A DNA stretch of 64,000 bases from Angiostrongylus vasorum. Taxonomy: Eukaryota > Nematoda > Chromadorea > Rhabditida > Metastrongylidae. The notes beneath the pieces are model-generated. The model saw nothing but the letters and a program-made list of their open reading frames with translations, searched no databases and had not been told where the DNA came from. The position numbers and the translations under genes were made by a program. Location of the stretch: NCBI GenBank assembly GCA_018806985.1, contig JADANN010000030.1, positions 107,450 to 171,449 on the forward strand, in the 5' to 3' direction. The stretch's first letter is position 1. Every line of letters starts with the position of its first letter. Positions 23,379 through 35,179 of this stretch are shown here, piece by piece.

Positions 23379-24149
23379 GATGCAGAATGGCGAATTCCCA
23401 TTGTGACAATGACTTATAAAAAAACTTTGTGGAAAGTAAGCTATCGATTGATTACAGATGGTATAGCCAAAAAGAACTTTATATAGGAAGAGAACCGAAG
23501 AGAAAGTGATTCGTATGTGGTTCGTGCAATGAAAATGAAAAGCATCCGTCATATATATATGAACCATTTCGTAGCCGGTGTATTCATCTACCCATATTGT
23601 GGACTCCATAACTGAGCGGAATGGAAATAATAGTTCTTTAGGGAGTTCGAATATTAATGTGGACGCAAACAGGGATGGATCTCTTCAAGAAATGGGATCC
23701 TGGCAAAGATATGTACTATTAGGATGTATACTGGCAAGTGCATAATGTTTATAATTTGACATAGCATAGGACATTGTGCAAAGAGGATAAACTGAGGTTG
23801 TGTCCTCGGTAAGTTCTAAATTATGCCTACTAAGACATAGTATGCAAAGAAAATACCCGAAGGGTAGTGAAAACACACCGCTAAGCCATCTAAGCTTTCA
23901 ACGATAACAGCAGCTTCATACTCACTCAAACCACTGAATTCCAGAAGCTATTCGCCCTCGTGAAGAGCGACATTATATTTTCTTAATTTAAATTTAGAGA
24001 ACAAACTGTGTAGAACAGTCACAAAAACACAGAACTTAACCACTGTATGATATTACTGTAACAAATATGGCACAACAATAATAATATGCAACGTGCCCTT
24101 TCACGGATCTTCCTCAGAGAGGGATTTTATAGCGATCAATCACAACGCA
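23379..24149. other. No recognised feature
   Basis: Right flank of RTE-1. A short tail-type AAGTAAGTAAG sequence marks the element end, followed by AT-rich sequence without motifs. Confidence 0.45.
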
Positions 24150-24655
24150 ACGTGATGCGTCCTCAGGTGCTGGATAGGAAAGTAATCGGGTACCGAAAGC
24201 GATCTTATGCTTCGCTGAGGCGCATGTGGATGTAGATGGTGGGCGCCCTATTCATGCTGTGCTGATATCGTACATGCCTTCTGTGCTTACGAGAACGTAT
24301 TCATGCATGCGTGCTAAGTGTGTTGTCGTTTATACAGATTGCATTCTACGAATCAGTTCATCCAAAACCCTGCAGTCAAGTAACAGGGAAGTACATGGAG
24401 CACAACTAATATTCTCCTCCAACAAAGCGGATCCATATCTTCTCTTGGAGAGACTTGCGAGCTACCCGTGTGTATACCCAAGCCTTCACATTCAGAGCTC
24501 AGCAAGCTATACGTCTATATCAAACGCTAAACAGTAAAATAAGTGGGTGTCATTTCTCTGACTTTGAATGAGCTCACGACTCGACAGTGTTCTCTAGAAT
24601 GAATACGGAGAGGCTGCTAAAATCTCACGGCCACTTTGAGCTGCCCAAATTGTTT
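24150..24655 (+). repeat. Family G (RTE-2 5'-type region), copy 1
   Basis: Shares its whole length with 26640-27120: GCGTCCTCAGGTGCTGGATA, a GAGTATTCATGCATG-type block (here GAACGTATTCATGCATGCG), AAAACCCTGCAGTCAAGT, a CTCCTCCAACAAA block, TTCAGAGCTCAGCAAG, AAACAGTAAAATAAG and GGAGAGGCTGCTAAAATCTC. Copy 2 runs directly into RTE-2 coding sequence, so this is probably the 5' region of that element, here followed instead by a PLE fragment. Confidence 0.6.
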
Positions 24656-24699
24656 GCGACTATGGTGACGATAATTACCTACATCGAACGCTCACTTGA

Positions 24700-24990
24700 C
24701 CACCGAGAAGTCTAAGAAGCCAGCTGATTCGTAACCGCTTATGTTAACTTTAATGCACAGCGCAAAGTTGCGTAATATGCCCAAAAGGTAAAGATGGTGA
24801 TTACTAGAGTACGGGTATGATTTATTTGATCTATTGTAAAGCGTGCGGTGTCGAATGCATTGGCGCATTGGGTGAACCACGCTGCTTTCGGATCATAGAG
24901 GATGATGACGACGAGAGGATGCCAATGTTAGAAGTACCGGGATCCGCATATCACATAAACACGAATCAATTGATATTTTGTAACGCGTTT
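24700..24990 (+). mobile_element. Penelope-like endonuclease fragment
   Basis: The frame at 24817-24890 reads GMIYLIYCKACGVECIG, then a decayed LGEPRCFR: the CXXC..YIGETGRP part of the PLE GIY-YIG domain. Upstream, out of frame, are pieces equivalent to the linker (a LVRNRL-like stretch and C..C residues). The Tyr of YIG is replaced by Cys. Only the central part of the domain remains. Confidence 0.7.
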
Positions 24991-24999
24991 TTTCTACTC

Positions 25000-26600
25000 C
25001 ATAATGCTTTAGCTATAGGTTTTGTCGCATAGCAAACGATGCTAACAGATGTTATACCCTTGTTTTCATTCTTTAATGATCTGAATAGCAGGAAAGCAAA
25101 GAAACGGTTCTTTCCGTGTTTTTTTTTCTAGTACTGGACTTTCATTTGATTATGAATGGGAGAGAATTGCGTGGTAACTCCAGTCGTGGTGCGGCTGATG
25201 TCGTGTGCGGGAAGAAACGCTTTTTTTTTCTTTTCATATGGTTTCTCTGATAGTGATGTGCATATTGAGATTGAAGGAAATCCAAATGCTTAGCCGCCGT
25301 AGGGATTTCTTTTGAGAAATTTTTTTCGTCAACTGTAATGCCATCTATGGCCGAACCACCTGATGTCGGAAGAATATGCAATTTGAAGAATTGTAATAGA
25401 TTGGTTGAGTACATCTTCTACGTTATCTAGTTTTTTAGCGGACGATCGAAGATCGAATTTTTTTCTTCCTTCCTTTGCCTACTATGTAAATGTTGTTTTT
25501 CGTTCGTTAGTATTATTTATTGTGTTTCGTTGTAAAACGCTAGTTTTGGATGGCACATGGAGATGTATTCAATGTCTTAATCGTCTTTTACTAAGCTTGT
25601 TCCAGTTCTGATCACCGTTCTTATCACTGCTGTGACAAACAATTCGAAACAGATCGCCTTGGAGCACACGTTACACCGAAGCCACTACGCGTGTTCATGT
25701 GCTCCCTTAATGGCTCCTTGAAATGGAAAATATTAGAATTGCTTGTCTGCATTGCGAAAAAGAATTATTGCCCCACGTGAGCACTCTTCTACAGTCAAAT
25801 AAATCGAGTTACTAGTAGGTTTTACATATTCATAAGACAATATTCTAATTACGTTTTCCAATTCACAAAACACTGGTTGTGTTTGCTAATTTACTAGATA
25901 TTTAATACATTCCTGAAATGAGTTCCGGTCTTTGACGTCTGATATTTCCAAGGTTTCGAAGTTGTCATTTCAGACATCATTATGCCAATGAACAGTCATG
26001 TGACGTTTTCCGTCACTCGTCGAAGCTTTGCCATATTTCAAACTCTACTACAATGTCTCAATCTGTGACTGAAAACCCTGTAACATCCAAAGTAAAGGTG
26101 TTTCTTAGTAAGAAATATAGTATTGTAGGAATTATGGAACTCTGTTTTCTAGATGCAACTTTCCAGCCTTTAAATAAGTCGAATGGAAGAAGATTGACCG
26201 AATTCTGATCATGAACTTCAAGAAAGAGAATTTTCCTCTTCATTGAAGGAGATAATACGAGAAAACGACAAGTAGCCCTTGTGAGCCTGGTGTATGAGCA
26301 ATTGTCACGAATTCTCAGGTTTGTACTTGAATATTGCAATACACAGAATTGCAATATATAGAAGCACTTACTGCACCGTACCATCAAATCACATTGTTAT
26401 ATAATCAGTAGGCTGTAGACAAAGGTTCTTCAGTTGATTCGAAAAAAAATTGCCATTTACAACGCATTCATTCAAATATTCTCTTCAACGCATGGTTAGA
26501 TTTAGGTTTAGAGCGGAGTATTTTTCTCATTTTTTTGACTACTATGTAATTCTTTAGAGAATAGCATTCTTCAAATCCAAATTGAAATCCACGGATCTCT
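25000..26600. other. No recognised feature
   Basis: AT-rich. Frames at 25142-25414 and 26058-26387 (minus) are open but have no domain, bounded exon or repeat match. Confidence 0.4.
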
Positions 26601-26639
26601 CTCACGTGAGGGATCTCGAGCCGGTTAGTCGCGAGACTA

Positions 26640-27500
26640 CGTGGCGCGTCCTCAGGTGGCGGATAGCTGGTTAATCGCGGACGAAAAGCGACCTTTGCTT
26701 CCCTGAGGCGAAAATGGATAAAGAAGATGGACTCCTTGTTTCTGCTGCGCCGATTTGCCACATGCTTTCTCTATTTTCGAGGAGTATTCATGCATGTGTG
26801 TGTGGGTGTGTTCCCATCTATGCGGATTGTATCCCACGAGTCAATGCGGCCAAAAACCTGCAATCAAGTGATACTGAAGCATATGGAATGCGGTTAGGAG
26901 TCTCCTCCAACAAACAAGCTCCGTGTCTATTCTGGGAGATACTGGCAAGGTACCCGTAAGTATAGCGAACCCCAACGTTCAGAGCTCAGCAAGTTGTATG
27001 TGTTCATCAAAATTCTAAACACTGTAAAATAAGCGAGCCTCATTCCCCCCTCGATTAGGCAGCGTTGCACAGGATGAGTGCGGAGAGGCTGCTATAATCT
27101 CGACAAGTTTAAGGTGCCTAAAACGAAAAGGACCAACAAATAAAATCCCAAGCACCATAAACTGTGACTCAATTCATTTCCCGGCTGTTAAGAAGATGTC
27201 GTTCTGGATAACATCGACGAGATACACGACCGGCAAGTTCAACATCTTTACGTTAGCGCTATTTAAAGCCAAGAGTTAGAAAATTACCACAAGGTCTATC
27301 TCAAGAAACACTAGAACTGATGCCCCGCGTGGAATCGCAAGAGCTACAGGCAACCATAAACTCACGCTCGAACTTGCAAAACAATGCAGAGAGGCGACAA
27401 GTGAACATCATAAAGAGGAACAAAAAACATCAGTTGTAGTCGAAGCTGCAGATGCGGAAAAAGAGGCTTCGGCAAAGCCCACCGGTGATATCCATTTTAT
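26640..27500 (+). mobile_element. RTE-2 5' part: family G region plus linker
   Basis: 26640-27120 is the second family G copy. From about 27125, shifted frames give an NIDE-like segment and then, at 27295-27480, RSISRNTRTDAPRGIARATG followed by ELAKQCREATSEHHKEE and VEAADAEKEASAKP. I recognise this as the region between the endonuclease and the reverse transcriptase in RTE-2-type proteins (LARAAG..ELAK.CREAIKEDL..R). The endonuclease proper and the reverse transcriptase are absent: an internally deleted copy. Confidence 0.65.
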
Positions 27501-28076
27501 CTAAAAGCTTCACTTGAACAGTGTTAATTGTCGTAGTTTTACCTAGTAATCATAACATATAAAAGGTGAGATATGAGAAATGGCATTGTATTGTTCTTAA
27601 GACGCAACAAGAATTAGTAAACTTTTGTGATTATGACGACACATTGCTTAGCTTACAATAGAACAATCTCTGATACTAGTATACATGGTAGTAGCTGGCG
27701 TTCTAATAGAAAGTGTATAACATGGCAAAGAGCACTAGTGACGTTCACCAAACGCTAAGGCAAGTAGAGTTATGTGAAACAAAAGGAAATATAAAATTAC
27801 AGTGTGAGAACTAGCTGCACGTACACTTCACAATTGACTGTATATTAGCACACGCATTACACAACCTCAGAACAGCATCACAACGATATCGTCACAAGTT
27901 TACTAATTGACTAACAAGGCAATAAAGCTGCTCATCAAGGGTATTAATAAGACTGCCAAGTAAGATGAATAAAACACGAGAATGTTATTTCATCATCAAT
28001 CGGTAACACCGTCGTAAATCGTTTGGTTCAAAAGTGGCGGACAATGTCGTGATCTTCACAATGGTAAATTCCTACC

Positions 28077-29315
28077 AGTGGGACGGTTCCAGCGATTCCA
28101 CATACGACAGTTATCGAAACCGTAATCGAGTTCCAGCTGATCTGGATCGTCAATGGCGGTAATGACACGACTAGTGGTATGTGGTATTTGCAATTCGTAG
28201 TGGCTAGGTGCTGGGGAAAGCTGGCCTGAACTAGGAAAGTTGAACTGGTTGCATGAAAGGAGGCTTCGCTGGAAATGAATGTTATGAGATTGTGAACTTC
28301 TCTCTAACAGATGATCTGACGATGAGGATTTCACAGTGATGCGGTCCTCAAGCAGTGGTGGCAATAGAATGATAAAGTGGCGTTGGTATATCGCTTCAAA
28401 TTGGACACTACAACGCTGTTTCCTTATCGCCTTAAAAGAAAGGCGAGCAGCATCCTAATGAACGTTAGACTCCTGCCTAAACACGACGGCTCGAAGTAAA
28501 CATTAAACCTAAGAAAATAAAAAACATCAGTGGTTCTTTCGGCTTATCTGGATCACACGAATGATTCGCCTTCAATTTTAGCAACATAATATGGATTGGC
28601 TACAAGAGCAAAAGTTCTTCATGAGTTCATTAAGACTGCTCACGGCGCATTGCTGTTATTAGCACGGTGCAACACTGATTTTGTATTGTTTCGGCCACCA
28701 TGTAGCAGTCGGGGAAACTTCGTTCCTGTACTCAAAGATTTCAGAGTTTTTTCTTTTCAGAAACATGATCAAACTCGTACTTAGTGTTCGTTGTTGCGAT
28801 CGTGGAAATAGTACGGGTCAATGGGTCGTCCACGCTGTGGCTTCCTGTAGTGGGTGTTACGGACCCCTGGGCTAACATTGGAGGGTACATTAACTGGGTC
28901 ACGAATTGGACTCGTGTAGCCTGCCTGAAATGGAGTTCGAATCAGACAATCCCGAAATGAACGCTCGTTTAGAAAAATAATGTTATGGGGGTCAATTACA
29001 GTATTCTTTTCATAACAACGTGGCCCAGTTATGCTGTGGCTTGAGAGTTGTAAAGTGGCAAATGAGTGACGAGGTTCCTTATTTTCTTTCATATATTATA
29101 CATACACGCGTTAAGGCGTTAGCCTTTTAATTAAAGGAAAATGGAGGAAAGGCGAAAATTTCTAGGGTTAATAACCAGTGAAGTCCACTCATAACGAGGA
29201 GAAGAGCATGTGCGCTGAGGTTCACGTGGTGTTCCAACAGGGCGTCGACGGATTTTGCATGCGATTCGCTTCAGCTTCTTTCTCTCCAAGGTGTTCGTAG
29301 TGACCATAAATCCTT
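28077..29315 (-). CDS. Candidate host gene or pseudogene, unknown product
   Basis: Three minus-strand segments look like exons. About 29315 downward: acceptor TTGTTTAG, then a basic stretch (LERKKLKRIACKIRRRP). 28924-28781: acceptor CCATTTCAG and two open frames, one ending exactly at TAA, the other reaching a GTACGAG donor. About 28390-28077: a Ser/His-rich segment, then VITAIDDPDQLELDYGFDN and NRWNRPTG before a GTAGGA donor. I recognise no domain. Frames do not join into one unambiguous protein, so the boundaries are tentative. A hydrophobic stretch followed by a stop at about 27985-27910 could be a last exon, but no acceptor was found. Confidence 0.3.
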
Positions 29316-29604
29316 CTAAACAATGCATACGTATATTTATCAAATAAAAGTAAGTGCATTAAGCACTCAAGTATTTTGTACCCGGATGGGAAAATATAAA
29401 ATTTATATGAGTATTGGTCTACGCTAGCCTTTTGTGTAGTTTCAGATCGTTCAGAAATAAATCAACGTTTCTAACCACATTATTTAAAATGTCATGGCTT
29501 GCCTCAAACAATAAAATTATTAGCGAAATTATAAACATTTGAATCTATACATTCTACCAACAGGAAGCAATTCTATTTTTTTCCGTTGCTTAAAATTCTG
29601 CAGT

Positions 29605-29665
29605 TCTGATGGCGCCTCCTTCAGGGATTGACCAACGCCGAGAGCCTTATCGTTTATTTATCCTT
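29605..29665 (+). repeat. SINE-B 3' fragment
   Basis: CCTTCAGGGATTGACCAACG, CCGAGAGCCTTATCG and a TTTATTTATCCTTTAT tail: the last 60 nt of the SINE-B family. This is typical of a 5'-truncated insertion. Confidence 0.65.
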
Positions 29666-29909
29666 TATCTATAATTTCTACATCGAAATTATTCGATGGC
29701 AACCCTGACTTGTCAAACCGCCTTGCTGTTTATACAATTCTTCCTTCCCAAGTTTTAAAATCCATCACTTCGGTAAAAAGAAACACAGAATTTGTCTATG
29801 TAGTACAAGATTGGAGTCATCTGCAACTACTGTCCCATTTGTTCGTAGTTCACTGACCATAATGAAGGTAGTTTTCTTCGCGGTATGATCTTATAAACTG
29901 ATCTTCTTT

Positions 29910-30015
29910 AGCTGATGCGAGGTTGGTACAGGGTTATCGTTGTCGTTGTTGTTGGTGTTGTTTGTCGATGGTTGACGTTTCGACGAATTCGCCTTCCTCA
30001 GAGACTGAACGTATT
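29910..30015 (+). repeat. PLE-type terminal block
   Basis: GATGCGAGGTTGGTAC, a TTGTTGTTGGTGTTG-rich stretch, then GACGTTTCGACGAATTCGCC and TTCCTCAGAGACTG. It is related to the GCTAACGTTTCGGCAG / CGCCTTCTTCAGAG block of the PLE ends and closest in layout to the fold-back at 51375. Confidence 0.5.
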
Positions 30016-30890
30016 TTATACAAGAATGCTTTAATTATTCGGTGGAAAAAAAAGGCGGAAGTATTAATGAAGACCAAAGTTTTAAATCGACGCCATATTG
30101 AACAGAAAGGCTACTCACCGTGATGTTACGAGTGGGACTGGCCCACGCGTTGTAGAGTGGTTATAGAAGCTACAGACAATCACAACGTATTCATTGAATA
30201 CTTTAAAAATTTTTCATGTGTCACGCATCAAATTCATAACTTGCTTTTTTGCTCCATGCGGAAACTAAAATGAGAAGACGTAGAAGAGTATTTGTGAGCA
30301 GTTGACCATTATTGGATTGGAAGACTTTACATACATAAAATAGTTCTTGATTTGCAAGAACAGAGTGAAATACATTTTTTTTTCTTTACATTAATTGGTA
30401 GATAGTAGACTAAGACAGTGGCACAGAAGAAGAGTTGCACTGATGGAACAAAAGATGTAAAACAGAGCAAAAATGCGACTTGTTTGGAAAGAAAGAAGTG
30501 TTTCCATGTTTAATTCGATTTCGGTGAAGAAAGAAAAAAAGGGATAGATAGAAGAACAGCTGCTTCTCATCATCTTTCTATGAAACTGGATGATTTCAGT
30601 ATCGCTGCCTAAAAAATGCGCTCGAAAACTACGATCGCATTTTAGTATTATTTAAACAACATCCAGACTTTTAAAGAAAACCTTAAATTGAAAAGAACAG
30701 TTGAGTAGAAGATTGCGAGAAGGCGCTCATATTCATAATCACCACATCTTCAACTTTCCAAGCTCTTCATGCCACTCATATTGTTCTGCCCATCTCTGGT
30801 GCTCAGTTGTTCATCATTTTGACTATTGAAACCAGCTACACAATGTCGGAGCATTTTTAGACCTTATTCCGGTAGCAGTGAAAGTGACTT
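30016..30890. other. No recognised feature
   Basis: AT-rich, short ORFs only. Confidence 0.4.
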
Positions 30891-30899
30891 CGGAAAACG

Positions 30900-31200
30900 A
30901 AATGAACACCACAGTGATGCTGAGACATTTGCAAAATTTGGACCCTGGCCAGATCGAACTACGATTTCCCTTTCCTGGGGGCACGCGCATTGCACACTGT
31001 TCCACAGATGTCCTTGCTCTGCATTTCTCTCAGCTAGTTTTCTATCTACCAGCGCTATCAACAATCACCCGTCAACGGGATTGATCTGGGGAGCCCACAT
31101 CGGCATTGAACCCAAATAAGCCGAGGCTGCAGTAGAATTCACAATTTTTGTTCTTTCATTTACTGCCTCCCGTGAATATTGTGGTAGGCAGTGAATAAAA
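30900..31200. repeat. Diverged family D copy and minimal D palindrome
   Basis: 30900-31120 holds GTGATGCTGAGACATTTGC, CTCTCAGCTAG and CAACAATCACCCGTCAACGG, which are family D interior blocks. At 31157-31195, ATTTACTGCCTCCCGTGAA is followed after a few bases by the inverse, GTGGTAGGCAGTGAAT: the two D termini brought together with almost no interior. Confidence 0.55.
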
Positions 31201-31904
31201 AGGTAAACATTGTGAAATAAACACCTTTTTTCAGCTCAATACAAGGACGATGTTTCCCACGCGCTCTATGCCAAGGTTTTGCGAGAATGAGTGTTGTTAG
31301 AAGGGTTCATCCGATACTTGAGTACTTAGGTTCTTAGTTGATCACTTTCGCAAAGATGCACGCTCCAGCAGCTTTTCCATTCATCTCGTGCTTATGAAAT
31401 CGGCATTAGCGGAGATGGTTGGGTTTTCGTATTGGTACCATATTCAGGATTTGGGTTGCCCTGCTCTCATCCACATTATGAGTGCCAGTGAAGTGCCATT
31501 TCTCTTGCAATCTCGATATGACAGAGTCATGTAGGAAACCGTTCCTACATTTCTAGTAAAGCTGGAAATCAAGAAGAATTGTTTTCCAGTTTTACAGTTC
31601 TCTTTCCTCCTTTCTATCTTTTTTCTTGTCCATTCTATTATACACAAATACATTTGCACGTGAGAGCTCATGCAGCCCGATAGAAAGAAACACAAACACA
31701 TGCAACAGCGAAATAATAGGCCGACAAGTGTAAATGAAAATGAACGGAAACTGGATGACAGAGATTTTCGATACGAAAAAGTGCATATTTGGTAAGCTCA
31801 AAAAGAAAATGAGATTTCTGTCCAGCTCATGAAACGCCATCAACAAAAACGAAAGAACATTTTTACTCCTTATAACCACGGTAAGAATTATAACATTGTG
31901 GTTT
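31201..31904. other. No recognised feature
   Basis: Between D-type repeats. Minus-strand frames at 31444-31879 are open but low-complexity and hydrophobic, with no recognised domain. Confidence 0.4.
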
Positions 31905-32420
31905 CGATTGTAGTTTCAGCTTAACTGGGTTGAGTGCCTGTTTGTGCTCGCCAGATCATTACCGTTGACGGTGATTGTTGATAGCCCTAACAAAGTTAAA
32001 AGATTGCTAAGAGAAAGGCAAAGCAAAAGGCTGGGATAGTGGATAGAGAACATATGAGCCTCTTGAAAGGGTCATAATCGCTTCGAAACCCACTTGAGCT
32101 TCCGGATTTATCTAACAGCTCAACATTAGTAAGGTTATTTCGTGCTTCTCTTCAAATTACTCATCTATGTTCAGCTGCGTTCAGCTAGCAGAAGCACCAG
32201 GAGAGGTTCATGCAGTACGCACATCCTCGATCCACTGTTATACATGCGGAATGGTTTCGATTTAATGCGTCATTAAAGTTTTTTTCGTCTTCGGAGACAT
32301 TTAATAAACAGTTCAGCTTACGCATTTTGGAAATCTCTAAACACTCGCAGAAGATAGCGCTGATCGTCGTTGTTGATCACGATTCATTGACTGACTCGTT
32401 CGCTGATTGCTGCTGATCGT
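31905..32420 (+). repeat. D-linked repeat, copy 2
   Basis: GTTTCAGCTTAACTGGGTT, CCAGATCATTACCGTTGACG, TGATTGTTGATAGCCC and later GCAGAAGATAGCGCTGATCG. These match 7930-8235 in order, with extra sequence between the blocks. Confidence 0.5.
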
Positions 32421-32544
32421 ACAGTTGCCGGATGTTCAGTTTACACTAACGGACATCAAATTGTTAACGAAAAGTGTACCTCCAGCAGTCATACTAAGCA
32501 GGACTTTACGTGAATAAAAACAACTGTTTTCTACTCATGTAGAC

Positions 32545-32805
32545 CAGTTGATAGAGGTGCTCTGGTGGTAGATGGCTCGATTCCGCGCCTTAGGCTGACA
32601 ATGCTCGACCTCACTCTGGGATGGTCAACAAATTCCTACACCAGCTGTGAGGACAAGAACACTGATTTCATGCAACATAAAACCGCCTAAGTCATTGAAA
32701 AGGCTAAATATGCATTCAAACATAATCTATGTTACCTAATAGCGTCGAACACATAGTGCATCCCAAAGGGGTTGATCCACGCCGAACACTTTATTTCACT
32801 CGTTT
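32545..32805 (+). repeat. SINE-B copy, diverged
   Basis: Head AGACCAGTTGATAGAGGTGC with the B-box-like GGCTCGATTCCGCGCC, then CTCACTCTGGGATGGTC, ACAAATTCCTACACCAG, TATGCATTCAAACATAATC and GGGGTTGATCCACGCCGAAC. It runs tail to tail into the next copy on the opposite strand. Confidence 0.65.
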
Positions 32806-32807
32806 AC

Positions 32808-33095
32808 TGCCTTAAAAGGATAAAGGATAAAGCTCTCGGCGTTGATCAATTCCTGAGGGATGCGCGATGCATTCGACTTCATTATGTATCGTTGGAGGTG
32901 ACTGAATGAATACCTGGCCTTTACAATGAATCGCAGTGGCCCACCGATGTATCGAGCCAGTGATGCTATCCTCCCGGACAAGTCTGGTACCAATTTGCCT
33001 ACCCCGGAGGGATGGAAGGCTTGGTGGGCCATGGGCGCGGGGTCGATTCTACGTGTGAGCCACAGTGGCGCCTCCAACCAGTGCGCCACAGGCGT
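32808..33095 (-). repeat. SINE-B copy, near full length
   Basis: On the minus strand: head GGCGCACTGGTTGGAGGCGC, B-box-like GAATCGACCCCGCGCCC, body CCACCAAGCCTTCCATCCC, TAGGCAAATTGGTACCAGAC, GATACATCGGTGGGCCAC, TCAGTCACCTCCAACGATAC and tail GAGAGCTTTATCCTTTATCC then TTTTAAGGCAG. This is one of the best preserved SINE-B copies in the window. Confidence 0.85.
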
Positions 33096-33460
33096 CCTGC
33101 TTAGTGCCTTAGAACATCTAAATTATATTATTTTGATCGAATCGGACCGCATTCGTATTGGAAAAGTTACGTGTAGGCAGGAAACGATAGCTAAACTCCA
33201 ACTGAAATTCTACATAATTCAGCAACATGTGTGAAATCTTGAACCGACTTCGAATTAACCGCCCTCATGAAGAATCAGCTAGGCACTACTACATTTCCTA
33301 CATGGCTGGTATATTTTTTGACTGCGTTAAATACAGGCCCTTAGTCGCAGTGAAGGGGGTGAGAATGTCCTGCAGTTCATTGGTGACTCTATCGGTGCAA
33401 TGAACGTTCGATCGTTGATAGTAAATGGAGTATTATCAAATACAAAAAATTAATATTGTG
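33096..33460. other. No recognised feature
   Basis: Spacer between the SINE-B pair and the PLE cluster. Confidence 0.4.
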
Positions 33461-33461
33461 A

Positions 33462-35150
33462 GTTCCCAAGGTCGATTTTCTACCAAACTCTACACTGGAT
33501 TATAAACATCTCGTTTTCTTTCTCAGCAATCGCGAGGTTTTTATTCACCACACATTTACTTCCATACAATAACACACATACAACACAACCGTAGCTGACA
33601 TTTCGGCAGTATCGCCTTCTTCAGCGCCTGGAAGGGTACGCTGATATGTAATTTACTAGTCAAGCACCGAACAGAAAGGTGGAAAACTGAACAGCAATTG
33701 TATGATCAACGGCTTCTCGAAAAAAATCCACCCTTTTTTCCACCTGCCTTCCAGCGTGGAAGAACAGCTGCTCAGACTGGCATATGATTGGTGACTACAC
33801 CACCCCCACATCAAAGACCAATTCTGAGATACGGGACTAGATCACGCGTTATCGCTGGCCATTCTTCCTTGCTGCTTATACCCGGATTCATAGCGTTTAT
33901 CCAAAAAGCCTCGAGAATTTTACTCATTGGTGTTTTGTGATCCTGTGAAAGCATAGGGACTTTTATACCAAAAACGTCTCCTCTATGCTTTTGTATCCTA
34001 TGCGTCCCATGTGGCGCACCCTGCCTACCCAGCTTTTCGCTTGCCGTCTAGATGTTCTTTTACACGGACACATAATCGTCTGCCCGTTTCGCCAATACAT
34101 TTATCTCCGCAAATACTATAAGATATCAGATATTTCGTACCTGAACTCATGTAGTCGCCGTCCCCTGACATAAGGGCAAATTACCAAATTCTGTGCTTCA
34201 CATAGACGGTGACAAAGGCGTTTACGAACTAACTGACGACGAAGAGTATTCGGTGGAATTTCAATTATTGCTGGCGATTACTCTAGATCTGTCCTTCTTA
34301 GGAGTCGCTTTATCGCTACACTTATTTCATCGCTAACAAAGGACAAGACAAATGGGAGATTTAGTTTCAACCAAACCTTTAGTTTTGGAGCATCGCTCTC
34401 CTTCCAAACTTGTCTCATGGGGTTACTGTTTCGTAGTCATTGGAGATAGCAGTTTGCCGAGCCAAACTACACAATTCTTTCTTTATTCCCCAACTTGTGC
34501 ACACAGAGGTGGCTTTCTGAAACATGTTTCTCACAAGTACCCTCTTTGTGTGTTAACGGCGGAAATGAACCAGGACGTTTTTGTTGCTTGGTTTTCGGTA
34601 CCACTTTGTCATGCAACCACTACTTGATAAGTTGATTTGAACGTTAAGAAATGGAAGCCACTTTTCTTTTGCCTTTTCCCTGATGAATTTAACGTACTCA
34701 GACTACTCGTTCAATAACTCCAAGCAATTATCCATCGCGCCCTGCGTAGAGAAGATGACAAAGCAATGAGCTATATATCTCCAGTAGAGGAGCGGCGAGA
34801 GACCGAAAACGTGAGCTTCTATTTTGGACATAAATGCAATGGCAAGGCTTGGTGCCAGCCGCTGTTCCATTGCCAACCCTCTCATTTGCGCGTAGTATTT
34901 TCCAGACCATCTAAAAAATGGAGCAATTTAGGCACTCCTTTAAGAGAGTCATAAGCGACAAGCCGTGTATCTTTATTCTTCCTTCACGTTCAACAAGAAG
35001 TTCGAAGATGGCTTGCATTGCCATTGCAGAGTTATTCGACGCGTTGGTGTAAAGCGCAGAAACGTCGAAGCACTCCATCACGCGCGTATTATTAGGAGAC
35101 GCGTCAAGTAGATGTTCTAGGAACATTTTGGTTTGGTGAGGTGAGCTGGA
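33462..35150 (-). mobile_element. Penelope-like element, minus-strand copy (RT and endonuclease)
   Basis: Read from 35150 downward. 35126-34911: reverse transcriptase start ECFDVSALYTNASNNSAM and a LKECLNCSIF block. 34885-34703: GLAMEQRLAPSLAIAFMSK and RYIAHCFVIFSTQ. Family members have YIDDCFVI at the catalytic site; here both Asp are replaced (Ala-His), so the enzyme is dead. At about 34130-34040: CGDKCIGETGRRLCVRVKEH, the GIY-YIG endonuclease. 34000-33785: the C-terminal tail. 33640-33462: a terminal region with the CTGAAGAAGGCGATACTGCC and CGCGATTGCTGAGAAAG blocks. Indels separate the pieces. Confidence 0.8.
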
Positions 35151-35179
35151 ATATCCTTAAGCAACTGAGTAACTACTAG

